A stretch of 64,000 bases of DNA, taken from contig CAXKWD010000011.1 in the NCBI GenBank assembly GCA_964059195.1, positions 15,784,978 through 15,848,977 on the forward strand. Direction: 5' to 3'. The position numbers were made by a program, and so were the translations under genes. The notes below the pieces were generated by a model. It did not search any database and was not told the origin of the DNA. It saw only the letters and a program-made list of their open reading frames with translations. Positions 46,501 through 58,700 of this stretch are shown piece by piece. Position 1 is the first letter of the stretch. Each line of letters starts with the position of its first letter. This DNA comes from Ectobius pallidus. Taxonomy: Eukaryota > Arthropoda > Insecta > Blattodea > Ectobiidae.

Positions 46501-49500
46501 ATAACAAATAAAAAGCTTTAATTTAGAACAATTTCTCACACATCAAAAGACCTGTTAGTGTGTTTATAATGCATATAAAATATACAGTATAAACACTCTA
46601 AGAGAGTTATTTATACAGCGAGTCCCACGCAAGAGTTGGCCAATGACACGGGTTTCTGTGTCGCGGCGGGCACAGCTCCAACTCCCGAGTGATTGAGTGA
46701 AATATCTACGCTAATAAAGCCGTGATCGGTGTAAGGATTCAGGTTTTCACATTTACAATTAAATTACAATGAAAATAACCACAATCGCCCGGGAGTTGGA
46801 GTTGTGTCCGCCGCGATGCAGAAACCCGCGTCATTGGTCAACTCTTGCGTGGGACTCACTGTATAATTATCATTTATAAAGATATATAAATATTTTAACA
46901 GATTTTTCGTTGTATTTCTTGGCACCATATTATCAGTATTCATTCTCTCTTCACCGTATCATGTCAAACTTCCTCCCTGCTGCTTTAATTCATTGCTCAA
47001 TTGCATAATGCACCACTAGTAACTTAAATTTAGAAGTCTAGCGAGCTCTCTCTCTCTGTATGTTTCAATCGGCACAGCACTGACCTTAAAACCCTTTGAT
47101 ATATATGGCACGCACATTCCCCTTATGCAGTTGGTTACCGCCCTTTGTTTTATGAGCAAATCATGCGGTGTAGAAAGAATGGCGGAATTCACAATTTTGT
47201 CAGAATGTTCCTCCCTATTTTTAGAATTTCAGAAAATTATTTTTTGTCCTGGATTTATTGTCTTTAAAGTAGGCTGAGTTGTATGGCATATACAGTAAAA
47301 CCTGTCTTAAAGACCACCTCCTTTAAAGACCAATTTTTCTAGGAACCGACAGTAAAACCCATAAGGCCAATGTTATTTGTACCCCTATTACACGACCACC
47401 CCTCTCCCCGACCAACGACCAGAGTTTCATTTTCGTTAAACTTCTCTATAACGACCAAAATCGACCAACTGCAAGAATATTTACTCAAATGGTAGGCATT
47501 AATCAGCATTTAAACAGAAATACTGATGTGGGCACTGCAAGACGTCTCTTCAATTTTCAATACAGTACTTTTACAAGAGTGGTGGACAGAAATGTGAATA
47601 TGGTTGAACAATGCTTTGGGCTGTTTTCCCTTTCGCGTTCTGGGAAATACCTTACATTAGACAGCATACAAGTACCGTACAGAACACATTCCATAGATTA
47701 AAGTGTCTTATTGTTGTGCAGCAATTTGAAATACAGTAAAAGTAAGTAATAAACAACTGTGTGTTACATAATACACCTACTGTATTGTACCGTATTTATT
47801 CTATTGTATTTTCAGTTTCAAGACATAAAAATGCATTCCCCCTATAAGAGACCACCCCTCTTAAAGAGAGTTAAGTCCACCGTCCTAAAAAAATTGAGAT
47901 ATGTCCATAGAGTTATAGATAAAAATGTTCTCTACATTTGTGTTAAGTCCAGTAAGTCATATTCAAAATTGTACGGTAGTTGTGGATGTGTGCCTCATGG
48001 GTTTATCCATCTCTAGAGCTATGTTGGGCTGGTATAGTGTGTTAAGTCACTCTAATTCTCAGTAACAAGAAAGTGAACTTAACTCTCTTTGCCCGCGTAC
48101 CCCGGAAATATGCTGTGAGGAAATGGACATGAATACATACTTGTAGACAGGAATATCAGGTTCGCCACCATCCATTGTGCGTAAAGTAAGGCAGCACTGC
48201 TGTAGTTTGGATTTGGGATCATTCCAGTCTTGGTTCATGATGAAGTCTTGCAGGCGTGGGAAGAAGCACACATTGCAGAATACCTGGCAGTGGGTCATTC
48301 CCTGCACGACAAATGCTTATATCACCAGAAGGTTTTGGAAAAGAACTCTGTAGACTGACAATTTTCAAAATCATCTAGCCTATCACAAATTAATCTCTTG
48401 AAAGAAGTTGAAGCCAGGAGGAAGAGTCAACAACTATGGAGCCAAAGAGCTTGGCAGATCCACGGCCTATTCATTGATGGTAATAATAGAACATGACCTG
48501 CTGCTTGTTCTAACTCAGCAGAGAAGTACAGTAGAGAGCCGACATTCTGATCTCTTTGTTCCCACAAGACTATGTAACATTGCTGACTATTTCTTATAGT
48601 ATCTTATGTACAGGATAATTTGGATGTTTTGTTTCGTTGTCTGTTTTGTTTTTTGATGTGTAATATTTTACTTTTTTCTCTCCGTACATTAATGACTCTG
48701 TGAAGAAGCAGAAATGTCGGCGTGGCCATCTTAACATACTACTATTGCCAACATCCCCTTTGAATAACATAATGTTCTTATGCTTACAACTATTGAAATA
48801 ACCTTTTATAATAGTAAAACTAGATGATTTTGTTCAGAAAATGTTTAGTATTTCTCATAAATGTTTTTAAAAAAATACAACTAGTGAAAATTTAAACTGG
48901 CTTTTTCCCTATCATATTGGTTAGCATGATGTAGCCAATTTAGCTCAATGGCAAGTGTCTACACGGTTGCCATATCGCTGCAAAATCCGAAACCCTGCTG
49001 GCAGGGCTTTATAGGTACCGTAATCAAGCAGACCTCCAAGTTGTCTACCAGCTGGGTGTGGGTAAGCTGCCATACCTGGCAGAGCTTTATAAATCCTACC
49101 CTTAGTTGCATGACAAATTAATGCTCAGCAAATTGCATAGTGATACACAAATGAAAGACAATGCAATGAAAAAACAGGAGAAAAAACTTAAGAGTTGTTT
49201 CATCAGTAGATTACAAACTTCACATAACTAAGAATTTAGATAATGGAAGTACAGTGAAGGAAAGTAGCATTATGCATTTTGTACAATTTTGTATTATCCA
49301 TAATTTTTGTCCTTGGCACTACCTCGGATAATTGAGTTGACTGTATGCTGTATGCTGTTTGCATGTTTGTTCATTACTGCTTAGGTGAGAATTTGTACAT
49401 GATTTTAAGGATTAATGCGTAGCCTATATCATCGACCTTAATTTAAGGAAAAATATACAGCTTATATTCAGGGAAACATGGTAATACCAACAAAGAGTAC

Positions 49501-49729
49501 AGAAATAAAATTTAAATTACATAATGCAAAAAAGAATAACTTACCTGATCTACATAGAGTGCACCAAGAAAAGCTTCCAAAAGATCTGCCCTATCTTTAG
49601 TCTTTAGCTCTACCTTAGGGTTTGCATACAGAGCATACGAAGTCATTCCGAGGTCATCGCACACAACAGCTTGTGTCTTATTGTTTACCAAGGAGCTTCG
49701 AAGCAGCTGCAATTAGAAAAGAGCATCAA

Positions 49730-49763
<34 letters not shown>

Positions 49764-52700
49764 ATTTCTTAAAGGTTCCAAAGAGCACATATGGCTCGCA
49801 AAAAGGGACAGTCAAAAGTACATCAATAGGCAGACTTTACAAAGTAATAGAATAGAGACTGCACAGATTATAAGAAAAAAATATATATATATACAAAACA
49901 AACAAAAATATGTCAAAAATACATGGAAAGACAAAGGAGAGTAGTAATTTATAGAATAGAACCAGAGTTCAATACTTATTAATAGACTAAAGTTAAAACA
50001 AACTAATTTAAGAATACACAAGTAATACTCATACATAAGTATAGAATATAATACAAGGGAGAAGAGCAATTAAGAGAAAGAAATTTAATTAAGTAAAATT
50101 AGATTAATTAAAAATTAAATATAATCTACTTGCTACCCAGAAGTTTAAGACATTAAACAATTTACTTAATACTAAAAGAGTCACAAACAATATTTCTTCT
50201 TAATACTAAATTTACAATACTACAATTTACAATACTACAATATACTTAATACTAAAAGAGTACAATGAGTCACAAACAATTTTTCTTCATAGAAAGTTAT
50301 ATAAAACTTTTTTTTTTTTATTTACTACAATCGCTACTGAAATTATTCTTTTGAGATGTTACAAAAAATTAAGATGAAGTTATCAGAGTTATAGGCAGTT
50401 ATTGAAATATTCATTAAGCAGGTGGGCTTTAACCTGTTTTTTGAAGACAGTTAATTTGCTTGCTTTTTTGATATCCTGAGGTAGATTATTATATTGTTTT
50501 GTCATCATGCTAATAAAACCCTTTAAACCGTATTTGGATGTTTCAGTAGTATTTACTATGAGGTTATTTTGACCTCTTGTATTATGATCATGTATATTAT
50601 TGAATTTGGGGATGTAAATCTTACTATGGAACAGATCATTGAGAATTTGGAAAGCAAAGGTAGTGATTGATAGTTTTAGTGATACTACCAGGGGAGTAAT
50701 TCCTGATTCCTCAAAAATCTGCTTCGTGGGAGTATGGAAGTCTAAGTTAAAAATTATCTTTATAGCCCTGTTTTGTAATGTTTCAAGTTGTCGTAGTTGA
50801 GCCTTATTACAGGATTGCCACACTATATCCATATATTTAAGATGCGAATGTATGAGTGCATAATAAACATTTTTTAAAAGAGGTCTGGGTAACCCATTGT
50901 CTCTCAGTGTAGCAAGAACCCCAATAACTGATATTATTTTTGTTTTTATTTTTTCAATATGGTTGTTCCAACTAAGGGTTGAGTCTAAAATAAGTCCTAG
51001 AAAAGTGAACAAGTACTAGAAAAGTTAGTTAAAGAAATGTGACTGAAGAAGAATTTACATAACTACAGATTTTTAACTCATTCACTATTGCAGATGCAAT
51101 ACGGCATTTTAAAAAATCCCACCATTTGCTTACCGTTTTGGTGTTTACATGCCCATGCTATCTTTGCAAGGAAAGACTAAAGGTCGTAGTTCATATTTTC
51201 AGCAATAGATGGTGGTTGAATACACTTGCTTGACTTAAGAATACCCAAACAGTTATGTTGTAGACTCCTTGAGAGTACATGAATTCCTTTTGTTATCAAA
51301 GATCATTTGCATGCACTGGTCGGTAGCATAATAATGGCAAGATGTAGGCATAGTGGTGTCTCTGTGTGCAGTGACTCAAAGAAATTAACATTTTTATAGG
51401 GCTAGATCACTGTTTCTTTAGAGAAAAACAATGGAGTGGTTTACAAGGTGTAAACAAACTAGCTGTAGTGTGTTCATTGAGAGAATGTCTATAGCGAAGA
51501 TTGTGGGTTCGCTCCCTTTTAATATACAATGTTACGCTAGATACATATGCATTCATGAACCATTGTCTCTGTTGGACATTACATGAGAAAAATTTCCTCT
51601 GACACTGGGATTTGAACCCAGGACCTTTGGCTATCTGCGCCAATGCTCTACCAACTGAGCTAAGCCAGAGTTCACTTCACAGCACCAGATGGAACCTCTT
51701 TCCTATGAATGATTGCCTTTAATGGTCTACCTCACTGACAGACAAGTTATGTCATATGCAGTACTGTAAAGCACACTAATTAGTGATTTTTGTGACTGGG
51801 CTTCCACTGTTATTGTACAGTTAACATTCAAGATGGATATATATAATATCCCTAATTAATGTGCCTCACTGTACTGCATATGACATAACTTGTCTGTCAG
51901 TGAGGTAGACCATTAAGGGCAATCAGTGATAGAAGAGAGGTTCCATCTGGTGCTGTGAAGTGAACTCTGGCTTAGCTCAGTTGCTAGAGAATTGGCATGG
52001 ATAGCCAAAGGTCCTGGGATCAAATCCCAGTGTCAGAGGAATTTTTCTCCTATAATATTCTAATGTTATGCTAGTTTGAACATTCTGAAAAAACTTAAAT
52101 AAACAGTTTTTATTTTCTTTCGAACAAAAAACAAACCAATGCCATAAGCAACACAAAGAAAGTCTTGTTATTGGGATTAGTATTTTGCTCACTTGCTAGA
52201 CGTGAGATCAGAAACTTGTAATTAAAATAATTAAGGATTGTTTGAGATTCTAATGTAGAGCCAGTATCGCTCTCTTGTTTCACAAATCAGCTATTTAATG
52301 ACTGTACTTGTTAACATAATAATTACAATAATATATGGTTATTCAAGGGTTGATTTATTAGTTCTGGCAACTATTTATTTCTCCAGCATACGTACATGGT
52401 TCTAAATTTTATAGGCCTTCGATGTAATCACCACCATTGCATACAATGTATAATAGCGATGCGAAAGTCTTTGGCTCTCGTTGGCACTGCTTAATCTGTT
52501 GATGGCACGAAGAGAGCGGTCGGCAAGTGAATAGAGAAGCATCGTAATGCAGCCACTTCTGCATGTCCGTTAACTCATGCGGAACCGATCGGGTCACCCA
52601 CCAGTAAGTGCCAATATGGTACAGACTGTGTCCACGATAGTGGAGATGGATTGGAATGTAACGATTCAGGATTTAGCATAAGATACTGCATTAGCACCTT

Positions 52701-55700
52701 CAACTGTGGTCCACATCCTGAAGGACATCCTGAAAATGAGGAAAATTGGGTCCAAATGGATTCTGCATGAGTAAAGTTGCAATGCTTCTCGTACCCATTT
52801 GCCAACCATTCTCTTCACACCATCAAGAGATTAGGGAGTGCCAACTGGATCCAAAGGCTTTCGCTTCGCTGGGAACATGTTGTATGCAATGGTGGTGATT
52901 ACATCGAAGGCCTATAAAACTTAGAACCATGGACATATGCTATGAATGCCAGGACTAAAAAATCAACCCTTGTATAATTCAATATTGGCTCGAATGGATT
53001 TTATGTTGCTCAAAATATTCTAATCTAATTCTTCATATTCTTGTGGTTAGCGTCGCTGACTACAGATCCGTCGGCCCGGGTTCGATTCCCGGTACCTCCT
53101 CGTATTTTTCTGAGGTAGGGAGGTCTGGTAGGGGTGCACTCAGCCTCGTGATTCAAAATTGAGGAGCTACTTGATAGAGAAGTAGCGGCTCCGGTCAAGA
53201 AAACCACCATTAACGGCCGTGGGTGTCGGCATGCTGACCACATGCCCCCCAATCCTGCCATCTGCCTACGGGAGATGACGCAGCGGTCGGGTGGTAGGCC
53301 AAGTCCCTCCAGGGATGTAGCGCCGCAGAGTTTTTTTTTTTTTTTTTTTTTTTTTTAATTCTTCATATAACCTAGAGTATCCAGAATCAATTCTCCATTT
53401 GATTTAATGACACATATCAGGCTCATAAAATAAGCCATTTCAATGATTTAGTTATATGCTATCTTGTGTATGATGAGACGAGCATGCACAGTATTCAGCA
53501 GCTGGAACTTACAACTTCTAGGTGGCCCATCCTTTTTGCTTTACATGTAATAAGACTAAAACTGTTATTAAACTTACAGATAAGTGGCCTTCATGATGTT
53601 CAGGAAAGAATTTGTAGAGATATTCTGATGCGATCAATTGAAGTACAGTATCTCCCAGGAACTCAAGTCGCTGGTTGGATCCCCTGTAAACAATTACAGC
53701 CCTCAGTACACCTTTTACATGGAATTTTATTAAATTTGATACCCTTCAGTAATAATTATCATTAGTTCAGATACTAAAGATAACTTAAGCCTAGGACTTT
53801 TTTTTTCTGTATTAAAGAACTGAACATATATTTACAGTGGTTAATTTTTTCATGATTTTACCATACCTTTCTAAGAAAGCAATGAAACTTTCATATTAAT
53901 GATGGTCTAGATCAGCGTTTCTCAACCTATGGTCCGCAGACCACTGGTGGTCCGCTGGTCTAGATCATTAAAGGAATAGTACAGGTATTGGAAAATAACA
54001 TACATATTCCCTTAATAATCCGATTCCAAAATAATGATATTTTCCACAATTTTTATTCATCTCCACTGGTCAACACAAATGATAAAATCAATTTCCACAA
54101 ATACCTTCCCCTGGCCATAGAGAAATATAAAAGAAACCCTTGTTTTAAGAATGTGTAGTACATACCCCGGTGATTATCAAAACCAGGGATGGCCAACTGG
54201 CGGCCCGCGGTTATGTTTTATGCGGCCCCCGAACAACTTTTTAAAAGTATTACGGTAGATATTTTTTAACAGAAATATAAAATACAAAATTTCCTACAAG
54301 AGTCCAGGTTAAGTTCAAATTGTATATAATTACGACCTGATAATAAATTTTTTAACAACTAGCAAAATAAAGGTTTAATTACTTTAAGAGAATCAGTAGG
54401 AAGTATACTTTGAGTAGGCCTATAAGGCAAACACGCCAGTTTGATGTCGCACGGTGTGGCAACTACGCTTTCCGAAAAGACTGACTGCACGGTTTGGCAA
54501 CTGCGCGTTCGGAACCAAACAAAACACTCAGTGACTCTGAGATACTAAGACTGTGCGCACGCGAGGCTAGCTACTGTCAAACTGCTGGTGCTTCATCACT
54601 GTGTTTAGTTTTAACTTACAAACCTAATTACGTTATTTCACGATGGGTAAGAAAAGAAAAGTTTCAGAAGAAAACAGAGTGTTTCAAGACAAGTGGGAAA
54701 CCGAGTATCTGTTTGTAAATAACAAGGACAATAAACCCCAGTGTTTAGTGTGTTTGCTTGTACTGTCTGTCCATAAAGAATATAACCTCAATCGGCACTA
54801 CACTCAGCACCATGCAGCTAAGTACAAAGATTACACTGGACAAGCTAGGCTTACTATTGTATCTGACTTGAAGAAAAAGGTTAGTGCTCAAAAAAACCTA
54901 TTTAATAAATCCACAACTTTGCAAAAAAATGCACTCTTAGCTTCTTATATTGTAAGTGCAGAGATAGCTAAAGCCAAAAAACCCTTCACTGATGGTGAGT
55001 TTGTAAAGAAATGCTGTATAGAAGTGGCTCAAGCTTTTGGTGAAGAAAAATTTAGTAATGAGTTTAAAAACGTCTCACTTTCAAAACAGACTGTCACTAG
55101 AAGAATTGAAGAAATAAGTAAACATGTTTCCAGTGTAATAAGTAATATTGTTTCTGAGTCTTCCTACTTTTCTCTAGCCTTGGATGAGTCCACTGATTTA
55201 ACAGACACTGCTCAACTGTTAATTTTCATCAGAACAGTAGACAATAATTTCATGATAAATGAAGAATTACTGGCTCTAGAGTCACTGCATGGTCATACTA
55301 AAGGTCAACACATTTTTGATGCACTTATGAAAGCCCTCAACAGCTGTGAAGGAACAAAAAAGTTGTCAACAATTGTAACAGATGGGGCCAAAGCTATGGT
55401 TGGCTCTCAACTAGGCCTAGTGGGCTTGTTAAGAAAGGCTGGTATCAGCTGTCCATCATTTCACTGTATTATACACCAGGAAGCTCTTTGTGGGAAAATG
55501 CTGGAAATGGAAGACACAATGAAAACAGTTATGAAATGTGTCAACATGATCAAAGGAGGAAATAGGTCATTGACTCATAGAAAGTTCATGGCTTTTCTAA
55601 CAGAACTCGAAGCAGAGTATGGAGACTTGACACTCTTCACAGAAGTAAGCTGGCTAAGTAAAGGGAACTGCTTAAAACGATTCTTCGCTTTAAGAAAAGA

Positions 55701-58700
55701 GGTAGCTGAGTTTCTCAATGCACATATAAATACGCCTATCTCCAAAGAAGTTCAAGAAAAACTACTAGATTCTAAGTTTTTATGCAATATGGCTTTCTTA
55801 ACAGACATAAGTCACCACATGAATGAACTTAACTTGAAATTGCAAGGTCGAAATCAAACAGTACCTCAGTTAGTTGGACACTTAGATGGATTTGTAAATA
55901 AACTTAAGGTTTTCATATCAAGCCTAGAAAAAGCTAATCTAGTACATTTCCCATCGTGCAAAGAAATTATGGAAGAAATTCCAACCAGTGATTTCAGTTT
56001 TTGCATACCGAAATTGAATATGCTTTTGGAGTCATTCAATGAACGATTTTTGGATTTTAATGAACTGCGACCACATCTCTTCTTATTCAACAATCCCATG
56101 ACATGTGACATTTCCCAGCAAGATGACGACCTACAGTTGGAGCTCTGTGATTTGCAAAGTGACCAAGTTTTCCAGAAAAGACCAGAAACTGGTGTCGAAT
56201 TCTGGAGTAGGCTGCCTGAGGACAAATATCCCAAACTACGTGATTTTGGTAAAAAAATTGTTTCAATGTTTGGAAGCACCTACATTTGTGAGAGCACTTT
56301 TTCCTCGATGAAATTTATAAAATCAACTCACCGTAACAGACTTACAGACAACCATCTTCAAGATTTGCTTAAAGTGGCCACCACCTCGACAAGAATTGAT
56401 TTTGACAAACTTGTGAACGATTGTGCCCGCCCTCAGTGTTCTCACTAGTGGTTTTTTTTTTTCAGTAAAATTGTTGATTTTGTTCTGCTCAACTCTTGTA
56501 TGATTAGTAGTATATATTATTTCAACATTAAAGTATGTTCAATATCCATAGCATTTGTTTATACATTAATTTATATAGCCTAAATTTCCCTTTAAGTTCT
56601 TGTGCGGCCCCTGCTTTTAGCGAAAGTATGGAAGTGGCCCTTTGGGCAAAAGAAGTTGGCCATCCCTGATCAAAACAATTCAAAAGCTTGCAGACCAGAT
56701 ATATCTTTCACTAAGAACTAAAATGTTTATATGAAATATTGTTTCCAAAAATTTTCTGAAGAGTAGTTATAAGGTATTCATTTCATAAATATACTTGGGT
56801 TTTAGGTCTTGCCTCACAAATAATGCAACACTGAATGAGGCCGAAACAACTGAAGGCACACTACTGCAATAAAGCCACGTAGATTACTCTGGAATATATT
56901 ACGGGTAGAGGGAGTAATGTGTGTGTTTCATATCACATTTTCAAAATATTAATTATATTTTTGATATTATAATTATGTTATAGTGAGTTTTTGTTAAACT
57001 AATTTACTTCTAAAATATTAAGAATATTTTTTATATTTTTATTGTATTGTAATATTTCACTTTTTGCCAAATTGAAGCCAAATTTTGAATTTATATATGT
57101 AACAACTACTTTCATTGCTGCTGCCTTTTTCACTCAAACTACTGGCAATCATTGGGATTTTGGAGAAGAAAGAAAAATTGTATTACATTTTAAAACTTGA
57201 ATGAGACGTAATAGAATTCCTTTCTTCCTCTTACATTATGGTGATGTGGCTGTGGTTTAAATCCCCTTGCAAAGAAGACCCTTGTTTGTTTTCATAGCTT
57301 TGTTTATGAAGGTTGATACTCTTATTGTTCTGTGTGGGTAGACAGCTGTCAGCAGAGTAGGAACTCATTGTCGCCAAGTCTGCTCGTTGTGGCCCAATTT
57401 TTATGCATACAACTTCCGAGTGAGTGTCCCTCAGTCCAAGTAAGAGCTACCACTATCTGCTTAACTTTTATGCATATCAGCCATTGAGTGTCAATGATGT
57501 GAACTATTGTGACAATGTTTCAATCCATAGAAGAAACCACAGAGGGAGACACTGTGGCAGAGGTGCTGCAAGAACAGGAGCGGTTTGGAAACAATGAACC
57601 GAATGATGATGATGATGATGATGATAAGGAGGAGGGTGAAAAGGAAGAGGAAAAGAATGCTGTTTCACAAGGACTAAACATGGTATCTCCAGTTAGGGAA
57701 CTCGTTAAGCGTTGAAAAAATGAGTTGTTACATGAAGCAATGGAAGAATTTTCGGCAAATAAACAATTTTTGGAAAAGGATATAATAATGTGTCAGCCGC
57801 AGTAGTCTAGTGGTAGCGTGCTTGCCTCTAAATCTTAAGGTCACAGAATCAAACCCAGCCGTGGTTGATGGATCTTTCAGGATGTAAAAATAGCCTCTGG
57901 ACAAAATCTCTCGGCCCTTTCATGTCCAACTAATACCCTAGTTTCCGGGGGGAAGGGGGGTGCGAGGCGATGGGTTTACCATCTGTCTCTCTGTCCTCTA
58001 TCGGGAAATAAGCATAACAAAAATTCAAATAGGTAATAGTAACCTCCACTTCGAGGCCTTACGCTTCGCCACTGGGAGCAATATGAAATATGATATAATA
58101 ATGCAATCAAACCAGCATAAAATTTTGATACACTCAAAGGAAATGCCACCTGCAAGTTTACTATAATTATTTTCATTGTTGACATTGTATCTTTATAGGT
58201 ATTACACATTGTTGAATCCTAAATTGTACACATAGCATTTAAAAATTTTTCTATATTTACACTAAAAAGATTAGTGCTTAGTTGCACTAAGGATGGGCCT
58301 CGCAAGTCCTTAATATTTTATGATTTTATTTCAAAGCAAAAAATCAACTAAATACAAAATCCAATTATAAATACCTAGGTACAGCTGATGTATGACTTGA
58401 TTGACAATATTATTCTTTTTCTAAAGAAAATTCAGAGGAATTCTTGCTTTTTAATACAAAAATTGCAACAAGCCCACCTTTCGTTCTTGAAGAGTTAATA
58501 CCAGATTAAATTTCTTTTGAGAAGACAGAAACATTACTTACAGCGTAAGATTGGTGTAGCCAATGCTCCTGTCTGTGAAGGCTCTGGCAAGCAGACGAAT
58601 GTGTTTGAACTGCACTCCTATTGAATCTTCAAATTCTGTCAGTTTCTGCAAATCACATCATTCAACCAATCATAAACAATTCCAATACAATTTACTAAGT

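Larger units (their letters stand above)
51541..52061. mobile_element. Divergent twin tRNA-headed element, copy 2
   Basis: tRNA-like modules point outward: minus 51,598-51,669 and plus 51,966-52,037. The inner arms, about 100 bp each ('gaggtagaccattaagggca' and its complement), surround a core of about 100 bp. The left body is about 57 bp and the right body about 24 bp, the same asymmetry as copy 1 and the same sequences ('cattgtctctgttggacatt' left, 'gaatttttctcctataatat' right). Target duplication AATGTTACGCTAG (51,528-51,540) and AATGTTATGCTAG (52,062-52,074). Confidence 0.88.

Noticed and set aside
53466..53765. 99-codon plus-strand frame at a drosha exon
   Set aside because: It is the antisense of the LEFLGD exon. 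The minus strand has the conserved protein and proper splice sites.
55866..56279. 137-codon minus-strand frame inside the hAT gene
   Set aside because: Shadow of the transposase on the other strand, with no domain.
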